A program made the position numbers and the translations under genes. DNA of 64,000 nt, taken from positions 99,940-163,939 of the forward strand of contig CAJTFD010000010.1 in NCBI GenBank assembly GCA_910575625.1. Reading direction: 5' to 3'. The notes beneath the pieces are model-generated. The model worked only from the letters and a program-made list of their open reading frames with translations, did not search any database and was not told the origin of the DNA. The stretch's first letter is position 1. Each line of letters starts with the position of its first letter. The stretch comes from Clostridia bacterium (lineage in GTDB: Bacteria; Bacillota; Clostridia; Lachnospirales; Lachnospiraceae). Positions 27,599-36,801 of the stretch are shown here, piece after piece.

Positions 27599-28840
27599 AT
27601 GCGAAAATCTCTGTGTCATGTGCTCGTATTCCTGCTGCTCTTTATGGCGGGGAGCACAGAAATCTATGCAGTATCGTCAGATCAGATCCCGGGGTGGCCC
27701 GAAGCTCCCAAGATCGTGGAGACCACCGGGGTGCTCATCGAGGATTCCACGGGGACGGTCCTATATGATAAAAAGATGCACCAGCATATGTACCCGGCCA
27801 GTACCACCAAGGTCCTGTCGGCGCTGATTGCGATCGAGAACTGTGATCTGTCCGAGGAGGTGGTCTTCACGGAGACCGGGACGGCTGAGGTCACGCCGGA
27901 CAGTGCCAATATCGGTATGCAGATGGGGGAGGTCCTGACTATGGAGCAGTGCCTCTACGCCATGCTTCTGGCCTCGGCCAACGAGGTGTCCTCCCAGGTG
28001 GCGGAACACGTGGCGGGCAGCGTGGAAAAATTTGCCGAGATGATGAACCAGAAGGCGGCGGAACTGGGCTGTACTGACAGTCATTTTGCCAATGCAAATG
28101 GATGGCATGACGATGACCATTACACATCAGCCTACGACATGGCTCTGATCCTACGGGCAGCGATCAAGAATGAGACTTTTTGCAAGATCAGCGGGAGTAC
28201 ATCCTATGAGATCCCGCCCACGAATATGAATGGGGAGGCCAGACAGCTGGGGAACCATCACGCCATGCTCATGCCCGGGCCGTATCATTATAAAGGTGTG
28301 TTTGCCGGGAAGACCGGGAGCACGGACCAGGCGGGCAATACCCTGGTGACGGCCTGTAAAAAAAAGGACATCACGCTGATCTGTATGGTGATGCAGTCCC
28401 AGGAGGCGGCGGTGGTGGACGATACGGCAAAATTATTTGATTATGGATATGGGAAATTCCAGAAGCTACAGATGACAGATCCGGAGCAGACCCAGGAGGG
28501 AGGCTATGCCTATGTCCCGGCGGATGCCACGGCGGAAGATATAGAGAGCCAGGATACGCCCCAGGGGGATCTGATAGCCAGCCAATATCTGTATCAGGGG
28601 ATCCCGGTGGGGACGGCCCTGGCTGCGGCCACGGCCTCGGTATCAGATCCCGAGGCCGCGTCAGGGGAGCTTGCGCCCACGCAGGGCATTTCAGAGGAGG
28701 ATGAGAGTTCACTGCTGGACGTCCGTCCGGTGGCGGAGGGACAGAAAAAAGTTTACTATGCGATCATCGGCGTGCTGTCGTTCCTGATCCTGCTTTGCCT
28801 GTTCCTGATCATAAAGATGGTCCGGAAGGATAAGGGATAA
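27599..28840 (+). CDS. D-alanyl-D-alanine carboxypeptidase (S11, DacA-like)
   Basis: A 413-aa low-molecular-weight penicillin-binding protein that trims the terminal D-Ala from peptidoglycan stem peptides. It has an N-terminal signal peptide (about residues 1-25), the S-x-x-K motif as STTK (S68, K71), S-x-N as SAN (126-128) and KTG (about 238-240). After a 100-residue linker a C-terminal membrane span (YAIIGVLSFLILLCLFLII) followed by basic residues anchors it to the outer face of the membrane. It starts 16 bases after rfbD and is probably the last gene of the surface cluster. Confidence 0.92.
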   Translation: MRKSLCHVLVFLLLFMAGSTEIYAVSSDQIPGWPEAPKIVETTGVLIEDSTGTVLYDKKMHQHMYPASTTKVLSALIAIENCDLSEEVVFTETGTAEVTPDSANIGMQMGEVLTMEQCLYAMLLASANEVSSQVAEHVAGSVEKFAEMMNQKAAELGCTDSHFANANGWHDDDHYTSAYDMALILRAAIKNETFCKISGSTSYEIPPTNMNGEARQLGNHHAMLMPGPYHYKGVFAGKTGSTDQAGNTLVTACKKKDITLICMVMQSQEAAVVDDTAKLFDYGYGKFQKLQMTDPEQTQEGGYAYVPADATAEDIESQDTPQGDLIASQYLYQGIPVGTALAAATASVSDPEAASGELAPTQGISEEDESSLLDVRPVAEGQKKVYYAIIGVLSFLILLCLFLIIKMVRKDKG

Positions 28841-28856
28841 GATATAAGATGAAAAC

Positions 28857-30554
28857 TCAATCATCCCATCCATCGTCATCCTGATCGCCATACTGTTTGG
28901 GCGCATCCCCTTTTGTCTTCAGTATCACAGGGCGGGGGCATGCTTCTGCCGCGATCCGGAGGACTTTGCACTGGAACGTCCACTCATCGCCGAAATCAAA
29001 GATATATTTGAATTTCATCCCTGTATGCAGGTCCGCCTGGTCCAGGGTATATCTGTCGGTGGTCCGGTAATAGCTCTCGATCCCGTCCACATAATAGCAG
29101 TCGTAGTCGCTCCAGCTGATGTTGTCCATGAAGAAAGCGTGGGCATGGTCGTCCACAAATCCGAAAGCGTCCAGGATCGCGCCGTGCAGTTCAAACAAGG
29201 CTGCATCGCCTGCGATCTGTATGTGACGGTAACAGCCGGTCCCCAGCGAGACGCTGATCACATAGGAATGGGGCGGGCCGGAAAGCTTTGGTTTTTTCTT
29301 AGGTCTTCCACGGTTTACTTTGAACGTATCTGTTTTCATGGCATCTTTGGGAGAGAGGAGGGTCTGCAGTTTTTCCTGCAGGCCGCCGGGCAGATCTTCC
29401 TGTTCAGAGAGCATCTGAAAGATGCTGAGCATTTCGTCTGGCAGTGTGCGCAGCTGTGCATCGCCCATTTCCAACAGGTTATCTAGGATCTCATTGAGGT
29501 TGTCCATCTGCTCCTCTTCGTTCATGTTAAAATGCGCCATGAAATCCGCCTCGGCATCATCCAGCGCGGGCATATCCTCATCTGTGCTGAGGGGGATCTT
29601 CAACCGGTCGCACAGCGGTTTGGCAAAGGCGTGGGTGCGCGCATCGCGGACCTTGATCTTGACGGGACGGACGTTTTCATTTACCAGGGCTTCGATGAAC
29701 AGGTTCAAAAGGTGCTCCGGGTCTTCCTCGTAGTTGACGACGGGGGGCACCTGCAGGATGTACCCGGTGGAAGATTCCACGGCCAGCAGGGTGACGGGAA
29801 AATAGGGGATCTCTTCCGAGGCATTTTGGACTGGCTGGGGGAAGCGGATGATCTCACATTCCCAGATCCCGTTTTTCTTGATCCGTTTCAGGCTTGCGAT
29901 GCCGATGTCATTGCGGGCCGTCGGCGTGGGGATCGCTGCGGGGGTCTCCGGCGGCAGTTTGGTTTTTTTGAGGACGTAGCTGCCGTCCTGGTATTCCAGC
30001 AGGGGGATCTCTTCTGGGTTGTCGTATACACTCTGGAACCCCAGGTCTTCCGGGAAACTGTCTTCTAAGAGACGGGAGAGGGCAAGGGCGGACTCCAAGA
30101 CCTGGCAGAGCAGGTCCTGTTCCTGTTCCATCTGCAGATGCCAGGGGAGATGGTTCGGCGTAAATCTCCTGAACTGGGGGTAGGCTTTTTTGCCGGCGAT
30201 CCGTATCCCGTGGCTGAGGGCGTAGGCCTTCGCCTCCTCGTGCTCTTCGTTGGAGAGCTCGTCCTTATTTTCAAAAGAACATTGCAGGCAGTCCTGCTGG
30301 AGGAAATATTCCTGGAGCTTGATCGGCGGTATGGACGAAGGATCCGTCCGGGCGACACTCATGAAACTGCGCAGTCCTTCTTCACCGATATAAGCTCCGA
30401 TGGCGCAGTGGTCCCCGGCCGCGCCCATGACGCAGATGTAGCAGATCGGGCCGTCGGGGGGCTGCATGGCGAACAGATCCGTGTCCCATAGTTTCTTCCA
30501 GAGCTTTGTCTTTTTATATTCAAATGCAAGTTGGTATAATTTATCTGAAATCAT
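28857..30554 (-). CDS. pRiA4b ORF-3-like domain protein
   Basis: The 565-aa protein ends in a domain related to plasmid pRiA4b ORF-3 (IS1096 TnpR-like): residues from about 425 on read YVISVSLGTGCYRHIQIAGD, then LDAFGFVDDHAHAFFMD and FKYIFDFGDEWTFQCKV. The N-terminal 400 residues are mixed alpha/beta with an acidic central part and are not recognised. Members of this family have no settled biochemical role. I chose the ATG at 30554 because GGAGAG lies upstream; a more distal in-frame start at 30596 has no such site. It converges on the carboxypeptidase gene with only 16 bases between. Confidence 0.7.
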   Translation of the reverse strand: MISDKLYQLAFEYKKTKLWKKLWDTDLFAMQPPDGPICYICVMGAAGDHCAIGAYIGEEGLRSFMSVARTDPSSIPPIKLQEYFLQQDCLQCSFENKDELSNEEHEEAKAYALSHGIRIAGKKAYPQFRRFTPNHLPWHLQMEQEQDLLCQVLESALALSRLLEDSFPEDLGFQSVYDNPEEIPLLEYQDGSYVLKKTKLPPETPAAIPTPTARNDIGIASLKRIKKNGIWECEIIRFPQPVQNASEEIPYFPVTLLAVESSTGYILQVPPVVNYEEDPEHLLNLFIEALVNENVRPVKIKVRDARTHAFAKPLCDRLKIPLSTDEDMPALDDAEADFMAHFNMNEEEQMDNLNEILDNLLEMGDAQLRTLPDEMLSIFQMLSEQEDLPGGLQEKLQTLLSPKDAMKTDTFKVNRGRPKKKPKLSGPPHSYVISVSLGTGCYRHIQIAGDAALFELHGAILDAFGFVDDHAHAFFMDNISWSDYDCYYVDGIESYYRTTDRYTLDQADLHTGMKFKYIFDFGDEWTFQCKVLRIAAEACPRPVILKTKGDAPKQYGDQDDDGWDD

Positions 30555-30680
30555 ATTTTCTCTCCATTTGTATGTTTGTGAAGGATCCTTGATCATATTC
30601 TAGTTTATATGACATTGGGGAAGAAAGCAACTGAAATTTGAAATCCAGTGTCTAAAGAACGTAGACATTGACAATCCGTT

Positions 30681-30809
30681 TTAAAGGATCTCGATGATCC
30701 AGTCGGGTGCGCCGTTGCAGCCGCGGCCGTCTATCAGCTCTGCCCGTTCACCGTCTGGTAAAGCGTATATATCGCTGATCGTATAGATCGTTTTTGTATG
30801 TTGCGCCAT
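30681..30809 (-). pseudogene. Uma2-family remnant with internal deletion
   Basis: A 42-codon ORF with a strong AGGAGG site starts like Uma2 (DUF820) family PDDEXK proteins, TIYTISDIYALPDGERAELIDG, and then jumps to GAPDWIIEIL, a segment that occurs about 80 residues later in the family. The catalytic core is therefore missing. It looks like a deletion derivative of a formerly full-length gene. Confidence 0.55.
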
Positions 30810-30873
30810 TGTATATCCTCCTTTTCAGTAAAGATCCACATATATCTGACTAAATTTATAGAAAAACCTATTG

Positions 30874-30911
30874 AAAAAATCCCTACCCAGCGCTGTCTGC
30901 TGAGTAGGGAT
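30874..30911 (-). terminator. Terminator of tRNA-Leu
   Basis: On the minus strand ATCCCTACTCAGC pairs with GCTGGGTAGGGAT, followed by TTTTTT. It lies about 50 bases after the tRNA. Confidence 0.8.
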
Positions 30912-30958
30912 CTCATCATCCTACATTTCATATACTCTAAGCAATATTGGTCAAAAAA

Positions 30959-31042
30959 TGCGGAAGATGGGACTTGAACCCACACGGCACGAATGCCACA
31001 AGATCCTTAGTCTTGCTCGTCTGCCAGTTCCGACACTTCCGC
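30959..31042 (-). tRNA. tRNA-Leu(UAA)
   Basis: The 84-base minus-strand sequence folds as a class II tRNA: acceptor GCGGAAG/CTTCCGC, anticodon stem CAAGA/TCTTG with loop CTAAGGA (anticodon TAA), a long variable arm around GTGGCATTCGTGCC, and a GGTTCAAGTCC T-loop. Discriminator base A is present; CCA is not encoded. Confidence 0.95.
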
Positions 31043-31080
31043 ATGTTGCTGTTTATGAAGTTTTCCCTGCAACGAAAATT

Positions 31081-31109
31081 ATTATAGCACCTATCAGTCC
31101 ATCCGTCAA
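31081..31109 (-). promoter_or_regulatory. Promoter of tRNA-Leu
   Basis: On the minus strand TTGACG (31104-31109) and TATAAT (31081-31086) are 17 bases apart, about 40 bases upstream of the mature tRNA end. Confidence 0.75.
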
Positions 31110-31231
31110 TATGTTTTTTATATTTTTTTAGGGAAAAGAGGAAATATCTTATATATGTAGAATATATTATTATAGAGGATTTTTTGTCACACCATGGAGC
31201 TGTGTATCGGGTCTGTAGGATGGAGGAGTCT

Positions 31232-32251
31232 ATGAATATACGGGAGAGCCTTGAAGAGAGGGAGATCGCGATCTTGAGCCCGTTCGCTTCCCACAGCAGG
31301 GATTCCAGGGGAAGGGACAGGCGGGAGGAGGAGTGTGATATCCGCACGGTGTACCAGCGGGACCGGGACCGGATCTTGCACTCGAAGTCTTTCCGCAGGC
31401 TGAAAGATAAGACGCAGGTGTTTTTGGCCCCCCAGGGGGACCATTACAGGAACCGGCTGACGCACACATTGGAAGTCTCGCAGACGGCCAGGACCATCGC
31501 CAAGGCATTATGCTTAAATGAAGATCTGGTGGAGGCGATCGCGCTGGGACATGATCTGGGGCACACGCCGTTTGGGCATGCGGGGGAGCATGCGCTGGAC
31601 CAGGTGAGCCAGGAGGGATTTGCCCATAATGAGCAGAGCGTGCGCGTGGTGGAGGTCTTGGAGAGCAAGGGCCGGGGCCGCCGGGGGCTGAACCTGACCT
31701 GGGAAGTCCGGGACGGCATCGCGAATCACCGGACCAGCGGCACGCCGCATACGCTGGAGGGCCAGATCGTGCGGCTGTGCGACAAGATCTCCTACATACA
31801 TCACGACATGGACGATGCACAGCGGGCGGGGATGCTCACGGAGGACGATATCCCGATCACCCTGCGGATGACCTTGGGCTATAACACGAAGGAGCGTCTG
31901 AACACATTGATCCACGACATCGTGGACAACAGCACGGGGAAGGACCGGATCTGCATGTCCCAGGACATCGAGGAGGCGATGATGGACCTGCGTGCGATCA
32001 TGTTCCAGAACGTGTACCGGAACCCTGTTGCGAAGAAGGAGGAGAAGAAGGCGACGGATATGCTGATCGGACTGTTTCATTATTATATGGAGCATCCGGT
32101 GGAGATGTCCAGGGAGTACCGGGAGCTGATCGCAGACCAGGGAGAGCCGGTGGAGCGTGTGGTGTGTGATTACATTTCGGGTATGACAGATCAGTATTCG
32201 ATGGATAAATTCAACCAGATATTTGTGCCGAAGTGCTGGTCGGTCTATTAA
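31232..32251 (+). CDS. dgt: Deoxyguanosinetriphosphate triphosphohydrolase-like protein
   Basis: A 339-aa HD-domain dNTPase that cleaves dNTP to deoxynucleoside and triphosphate. Motifs: DRDRILHSKSFRRLKDKTQVF, NRLTHTLEVSQ (His of the HD set), and ALGHDLGHTPFGHAGE (about residues 105-120). I chose the ATG at 31232, which has GGAGG five bases upstream; earlier in-frame starts lack one. It is the first gene of a run with dnaG and rpoD, the common clostridial arrangement. Confidence 0.92.
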   Translation: MNIRESLEEREIAILSPFASHSRDSRGRDRREEECDIRTVYQRDRDRILHSKSFRRLKDKTQVFLAPQGDHYRNRLTHTLEVSQTARTIAKALCLNEDLVEAIALGHDLGHTPFGHAGEHALDQVSQEGFAHNEQSVRVVEVLESKGRGRRGLNLTWEVRDGIANHRTSGTPHTLEGQIVRLCDKISYIHHDMDDAQRAGMLTEDDIPITLRMTLGYNTKERLNTLIHDIVDNSTGKDRICMSQDIEEAMMDLRAIMFQNVYRNPVAKKEEKKATDMLIGLFHYYMEHPVEMSREYRELIADQGEPVERVVCDYISGMTDQYSMDKFNQIFVPKCWSVY

Positions 32252-32263
32252 TGGAGGGTAGAG

Positions 32264-34060
32264 ATGCGTTATACGGAGGATATCATCGAGGAGGTCCGCG
32301 CGCGGAGTGACATCGTGGATGTCATCTCCCAATATGTAAAACTGCAGAAGAAGGGGAGTTCATATTTTGGCCTCTGTCCGTTCCACAATGAGAAATCCCC
32401 CTCTTTTTCCGTAAACCGGGACAAGCAGATGTACTATTGCTTTGGCTGCGGGGCGGGCGGCGACGCCTACGCGTTCCTGATGGAGTATGAAAATTACAGC
32501 TTTCCGGAGGCGGTGCAGCACCTGGCGCAGCAGGCGGGCGTGGAGCTCCCGGTGGTGGAGGAGTCCAGAGAGGACCGGGCGAGGCGGGATCATAAGAGTA
32601 TGCTCCTGGGGATCCAGAAGCAGGCCGCCGGGTATTACCATTACCAGCTGAAACAGGACTGCGGCGCCCAGGCCCGGGCATATCTTGACAGTCGCAGACT
32701 CACGGCGGAGACGATCCATCAGTTTGGCTTAGGCTATGCGGAGAAGACCGGGGCGGGGCTGTACCGCTATCTGAAAGGGAAGGGATACTCCGATGAGCTT
32801 TTGCGGGACAGCGGCCTGTTCCAGGTGGATGAGCGGCGTGGGATGTATGATAAATTCTGGAACCGGGTGATCTTCCCGATCACGGACGTGCAGAACCGGG
32901 TGATCGGATTCGGCGGGCGCGTGATGGGGGACGGCAAGCCCAAATATTTAAATTCCCCGGAGACGAAGATCTTCGACAAGGGACGGAATCTTTACGGCTT
33001 GAGCCGGGCGCGGTCGTCCCGGCGCAGGAACATCATCATCTGCGAGGGCTATATGGATGTGATCTCCATGCACCAGGCGGGATTTACCAACGCGGTGGCC
33101 TCCCTGGGCACGGCACTCACCACCGGGCACGCCAGTCTGCTGAAACGTTACACGGAGGAGGTGCTGCTGATCTACGACAGCGACGAAGCCGGGGTGAAAG
33201 CGGCCCTGCGGGGGATCCCGCTCCTGCGTGCGGCGGGACTCCATGCCAGAGTGGTAAACTTAAGCCCCCATAAAGACCCGGATGAGTTTATCAAAAACGA
33301 AGGGCCGGAAAAATTCCAGGAACGGCTGGATGGGGCCCAGAACAGTTTCATGTTCCAGATCCAGATGCTGGAGCGGGAGCATGACCTGTCAGATCCCCAG
33401 GGAAAGACAGACTTTTACCGGGCCGTGGCCCAGCGGCTGCTGGAATTTACCCAGGACCTGGAGCGGGACAATTACATAGAGGCTGTCGCACGCCAGTACA
33501 GCATCGCCAAAGAGCAGCTCCACAAGATGGTCAACAGCCTGGCGCTCACCGGCGCGGGCGTGCCAAAGAGTCCAAAGATCCGCACAACCTCTGAGACATC
33601 CAGGAAGAAGGCGGAGGGGGAGAGCGCGCGGGAGCGGGCGCAGAAGCTGATGCTGGCCTGGATGGTGGAACAGCCGCAGATCTTCGGCCAGATCTCGGCA
33701 TATCTGAAGCCGGAGGATTTTACAACGCCGACCTATCGGAAAGCGGCCAGCCTCCTCTATGAGCAGCAGGAGAGGGAGGGGACGTTCACGCCGGTCCGTG
33801 TCTGGGATCAGTTCGAGGACGAGGAGGAGCGAAAGAAGGTGGCCTCCGTCTTAAACGGCGACCTGCCTGCGGAACTCCACAGAGGGGAGGGCAAGGCGCT
33901 TACAGACACATTATTGCGTATTTTGGAGGACAGCCTGCAAGAACAGCGGAAAAATCTAAAGCCAGGGGATATCAAAGGCCTACAGGAGAACATGGATAAA
34001 GAAATAGGATTGAAGAAGCTGAAAATGGATCGTGGACAATTGCATATTTCTTTTGAATAA
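32264..34060 (+). CDS. dnaG: DNA primase
   Basis: A 598-aa primase that makes RNA primers at the replication fork. The N-terminal zinc-binding domain has CPFHNEKSPSF and YYCFGCGAGGD (CHC2 type); the TOPRIM core has IICEGYMDVISMHQAGF and YDSDEAG; the C-terminal 150 residues form the helicase-binding region. It starts 12 bases after dgt with GGAGGG as the ribosome-binding site. Confidence 0.97.
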   Translation: MRYTEDIIEEVRARSDIVDVISQYVKLQKKGSSYFGLCPFHNEKSPSFSVNRDKQMYYCFGCGAGGDAYAFLMEYENYSFPEAVQHLAQQAGVELPVVEESREDRARRDHKSMLLGIQKQAAGYYHYQLKQDCGAQARAYLDSRRLTAETIHQFGLGYAEKTGAGLYRYLKGKGYSDELLRDSGLFQVDERRGMYDKFWNRVIFPITDVQNRVIGFGGRVMGDGKPKYLNSPETKIFDKGRNLYGLSRARSSRRRNIIICEGYMDVISMHQAGFTNAVASLGTALTTGHASLLKRYTEEVLLIYDSDEAGVKAALRGIPLLRAAGLHARVVNLSPHKDPDEFIKNEGPEKFQERLDGAQNSFMFQIQMLEREHDLSDPQGKTDFYRAVAQRLLEFTQDLERDNYIEAVARQYSIAKEQLHKMVNSLALTGAGVPKSPKIRTTSETSRKKAEGESARERAQKLMLAWMVEQPQIFGQISAYLKPEDFTTPTYRKAASLLYEQQEREGTFTPVRVWDQFEDEEERKKVASVLNGDLPAELHRGEGKALTDTLLRILEDSLQEQRKNLKPGDIKGLQENMDKEIGLKKLKMDRGQLHISFE

Positions 34061-34099
34061 GGATAAAATATAAACAACATATGGAAGGATGGAACACCG

Positions 34100-35224
34100 A
34101 TGGAAATAAACATGGGGAAATTCAGTGAGAAACTTGTAGAGCTCCTGGAGCTGGCGAAGAAGAAAAAAAACGTGCTGGAATACCAGGAGATCAACGATTT
34201 CTTCAAGGACACTCCGCTGGAGCCGGATCATATCGAGAAGGTCTTTGATTTTCTGGAAGCCAGCGGCATTGATGTTCTGCGCATCACCGAGGGGGATCCG
34301 GAACCCTTGATCCTGGACGATGATGATGAAGTAAAGCTGAAGGAGGAAGACGAAGTAGATATAGAGAAGATCGATCTGTCTGTGCCCGAGGGGATCAGTA
34401 TCGAAGACCCTGTGCGCATGTATTTAAAAGAGATCGGGAAAGTGAACCTGCTGACGGCGGAACAGGAGATCAAGCTGGCCCAGAGGATGGAGGAGGGCGA
34501 CGAGGAAGCAAAGAAAAAATTAGCAGAAGCCAATCTCCGTCTGGTGGTGAGCATCGCCAAACGCTACGTGGGCAGGGGTATGCTCTTCCTCGACCTGATC
34601 CAGGAAGGAAATCTAGGTCTGATCAAAGCCGTGGAAAAATTCGATTACCGCAAGGGCTACAAATTCAGCACCTACGCCACCTGGTGGATCCGGCAGGCGA
34701 TCACCCGGGCCATCGCCGACCAGGCCCGCACGATCCGCATCCCCGTCCATATGGTGGAGACGATCAACAAGCTGATCCGTGTGTCCCGACAGCTGCTGCA
34801 GGAGCTGGGGCGTGAACCAACGCCGGAGGAGATCGCCGAGGAGATGGACATGTCCGTGGACCGGGTGCGGGAGATCCTGAAGATCTCACAGGAGCCGGTG
34901 TCACTGGAAACGCCGATCGGCGAGGAGGAAGACAGCCATCTGGGCGATTTCATCCAGGACGACAACGTGCCGGTGCCCGCGGACGCGGCGGCATTTACCC
35001 TTTTAAAAGAACAGCTGGTGGAAGTGCTGGGGACTCTCACGGAGCGGGAGCAGAAAGTGCTGCGGCTGCGCTTCGGGCTGGATGACGGCCGGGCGCGGAC
35101 CCTGGAGGAAGTGGGCCAGGAATTCAACGTGACCCGTGAGCGCATCCGCCAGATCGAGGCGAAAGCTCTGCGCAAGCTGCGCCACCCCAGCCGGAGCAGG
35201 AAGTTAAAGGATTATCTGGATTAG
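34100..35224 (+). CDS. rpoD: Primary sigma factor RpoD (sigma-A)
   Basis: A 374-aa housekeeping sigma factor. Region 1.2 is [21 protein letters not shown]; region 2 has the core-binding and -10 recognition segment [20 protein letters not shown]; region 3 includes [14 protein letters not shown]; region 4.2 is [20 protein letters not shown]. Length and motifs are typical for Firmicutes SigA. It follows dnaG in the classical macromolecular synthesis operon order. Confidence 0.97.
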   Translation: MEINMGKFSEKLVELLELAKKKKNVLEYQEINDFFKDTPLEPDHIEKVFDFLEASGIDVLRITEGDPEPLILDDDDEVKLKEEDEVDIEKIDLSVPEGISIEDPVRMYLKEIGKVNLLTAEQEIKLAQRMEEGDEEAKKKLAEANLRLVVSIAKRYVGRGMLFLDLIQEGNLGLIKAVEKFDYRKGYKFSTYATWWIRQAITRAIADQARTIRIPVHMVETINKLIRVSRQLLQELGREPTPEEIAEEMDMSVDRVREILKISQEPVSLETPIGEEEDSHLGDFIQDDNVPVPADAAAFTLLKEQLVEVLGTLTEREQKVLRLRFGLDDGRARTLEEVGQEFNVTRERIRQIEAKALRKLRHPSRSRKLKDYLD

Positions 35225-35240
35225 ATAAGATCAGGATACG

Positions 35241-35960
35241 ATGATGATACGGATCTCAAAAAGGCTTGCGGCTCTCGCCGCATTGGTGAAACAGGGAAAT
35301 ACAGTGGCAGATATAGGCTGCGACCACGGATATCTGCCCATCTATCTGATACAGCAGCGTCATATACCAAGAGCTATCGCTATGGATGTCCGTCCTGGCC
35401 CGCTCTCCCGGGCCGAGGAGAATATCGCGGCACATGGGCTTTTGGACTACATAGAGGTGCGGTTGAGTGACGGTCTGGATGCCCTGCGGCCGAAAGAGGC
35501 CCAGACCGTGGTGATCGCAGGCATGGGCGGGCCGTTGATGGAGAGGATCTTATCAAGAGGGGCCGCGCAGCTTGCCGATGTGGAGGAACTGATCTTGCAG
35601 CCACAGTCGGAGGTGGAGCATTTCCGGAGGTTTTTGCAGGGTCTGCCCTTCGTTGTCGTGGACGAAGATATGGTAAAGGAGGACGGAAAGTTCTACCCGA
35701 TGATGCGGCTTTCTTCCATTGGTGTTGAGAAAAACGGGCAGGACTGGGAGGATGCGGAATACCGTTATGGGAAGTATCTGCTGGCGGGACGGCATCCGAT
35801 ACTGAGGGGATATCTGTACAGAGAAGAAGAGAGGCTGGACCGATTGGAGGAGGGACTGTGCCGGGCGGGGAGCGGCCGGGCTTCAGAGCGTCTCTCCCAG
35901 GTCCGCCGGGAAAAAGAGTACGTGCAGGAGGTGCGGGAAAGATATGGGTTTGACATGTAG
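35241..35960 (+). CDS. trmK: tRNA (adenine(22)-N(1))-methyltransferase TrmK
   Basis: A 239-aa SAM-dependent methyltransferase of the TrmK family, which makes m1A22 in tRNA. It shows LVKQGNTVADIGCDHGYLPI (motif I), IAMDVRPGPLSRAEENI and VVIAGMGGPLMERIL. A C-terminal coiled helical arm is present as in B. subtilis TrmK. It follows rpoD after 16 bases and its 3' end overlaps the Nif3-like gene, as is common in Firmicutes. An alternative start three bases later is possible. Confidence 0.93.
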   Translation: MMIRISKRLAALAALVKQGNTVADIGCDHGYLPIYLIQQRHIPRAIAMDVRPGPLSRAEENIAAHGLLDYIEVRLSDGLDALRPKEAQTVVIAGMGGPLMERILSRGAAQLADVEELILQPQSEVEHFRRFLQGLPFVVVDEDMVKEDGKFYPMMRLSSIGVEKNGQDWEDAEYRYGKYLLAGRHPILRGYLYREEERLDRLEEGLCRAGSGRASERLSQVRREKEYVQEVRERYGFDM

Positions 35961-36735
35961 AGAAGTGATCGAGGGATTGGAGAGGGCATACCCTCCTTCC
36001 TGTGCGGAGTCCTGGGATAATGTGGGACTCCTCGTGGGGCGGATGGACGCAGATGTGGAGAAGGTGTTCGTGGCCCTCGATCTTACAGGGGAGGTTTTAG
36101 AGGAGGCGATCGGCTGGGGAGCAGATCTGATCGTGACCCACCATCCGATGATCTTCCAGGGCATCAAGCGGGTCAACGACCAGGATTTCATCGGAAAAAA
36201 GATCCTTGCCCTGGCGGAGAGCCACACGGCCTGCTACGCCATGCACACGAATTTTGACGTACTGGCGATGGCGGATATCAACGAAAAACTTTTGGGGCTC
36301 AAAGATACAGAAGTTTTGATGGTGACAGGCGAGGACCAGGAGGGCCATCCCCGGGGGATCGGACGGGTGGGCATGCTGGAGCCGGCCATGGATCTTGAGA
36401 GCTGTGCCCGTTTTGTCAAGGAGCGCTTTGACCTTCCTGGGGTAAAGGTATGCGGGGATCTAAAAAAGATGATCCATCGCGCAGCCGTCTCAGGCGGCGC
36501 GGGCAAGAGCATGGTCACGAGTGCGGTTTCAAGCGGTGCACAGGTCCTGATCACTGGTGACATCGACCACCATACGGCGCTGGATGCAGCGGATCAGGGG
36601 CTGTGCATCATCGATGCCGGACATTACGGGACGGAGTATTTCTTTATCGAGCATACGAAAGATGGATTGGAAAAGATGTTCCCACAGCTCACCTTGGGCT
36701 GTGCCAAGAAGCACATTCCTTTTGTGGAACTCTAA
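35944..36735 (+). CDS. Nif3-like dinuclear metal center hexameric protein
   Basis: A 263-aa member of the Nif3/DUF34 family. Metal-binding motifs are present: VTHHPMIF, YAMHTNFD, and near the C-terminus DAGHYGTEYF. The short form without the inserted PII-like domain seems to apply. It overlaps trmK by 17 bases, a conserved gene pair. A GTP cyclohydrolase activity has been proposed for family members, but the physiological role is unsettled. Confidence 0.92.
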   Translation: MGLTCREVIEGLERAYPPSCAESWDNVGLLVGRMDADVEKVFVALDLTGEVLEEAIGWGADLIVTHHPMIFQGIKRVNDQDFIGKKILALAESHTACYAMHTNFDVLAMADINEKLLGLKDTEVLMVTGEDQEGHPRGIGRVGMLEPAMDLESCARFVKERFDLPGVKVCGDLKKMIHRAAVSGGAGKSMVTSAVSSGAQVLITGDIDHHTALDAADQGLCIIDAGHYGTEYFFIEHTKDGLEKMFPQLTLGCAKKHIPFVEL

Positions 36736-36801
36736 AGCGATCGACATCAGATCTTATGGGGCAGATGAGCCGAGCTATGATGATGACAAGGAGGAGATAA
36801 G

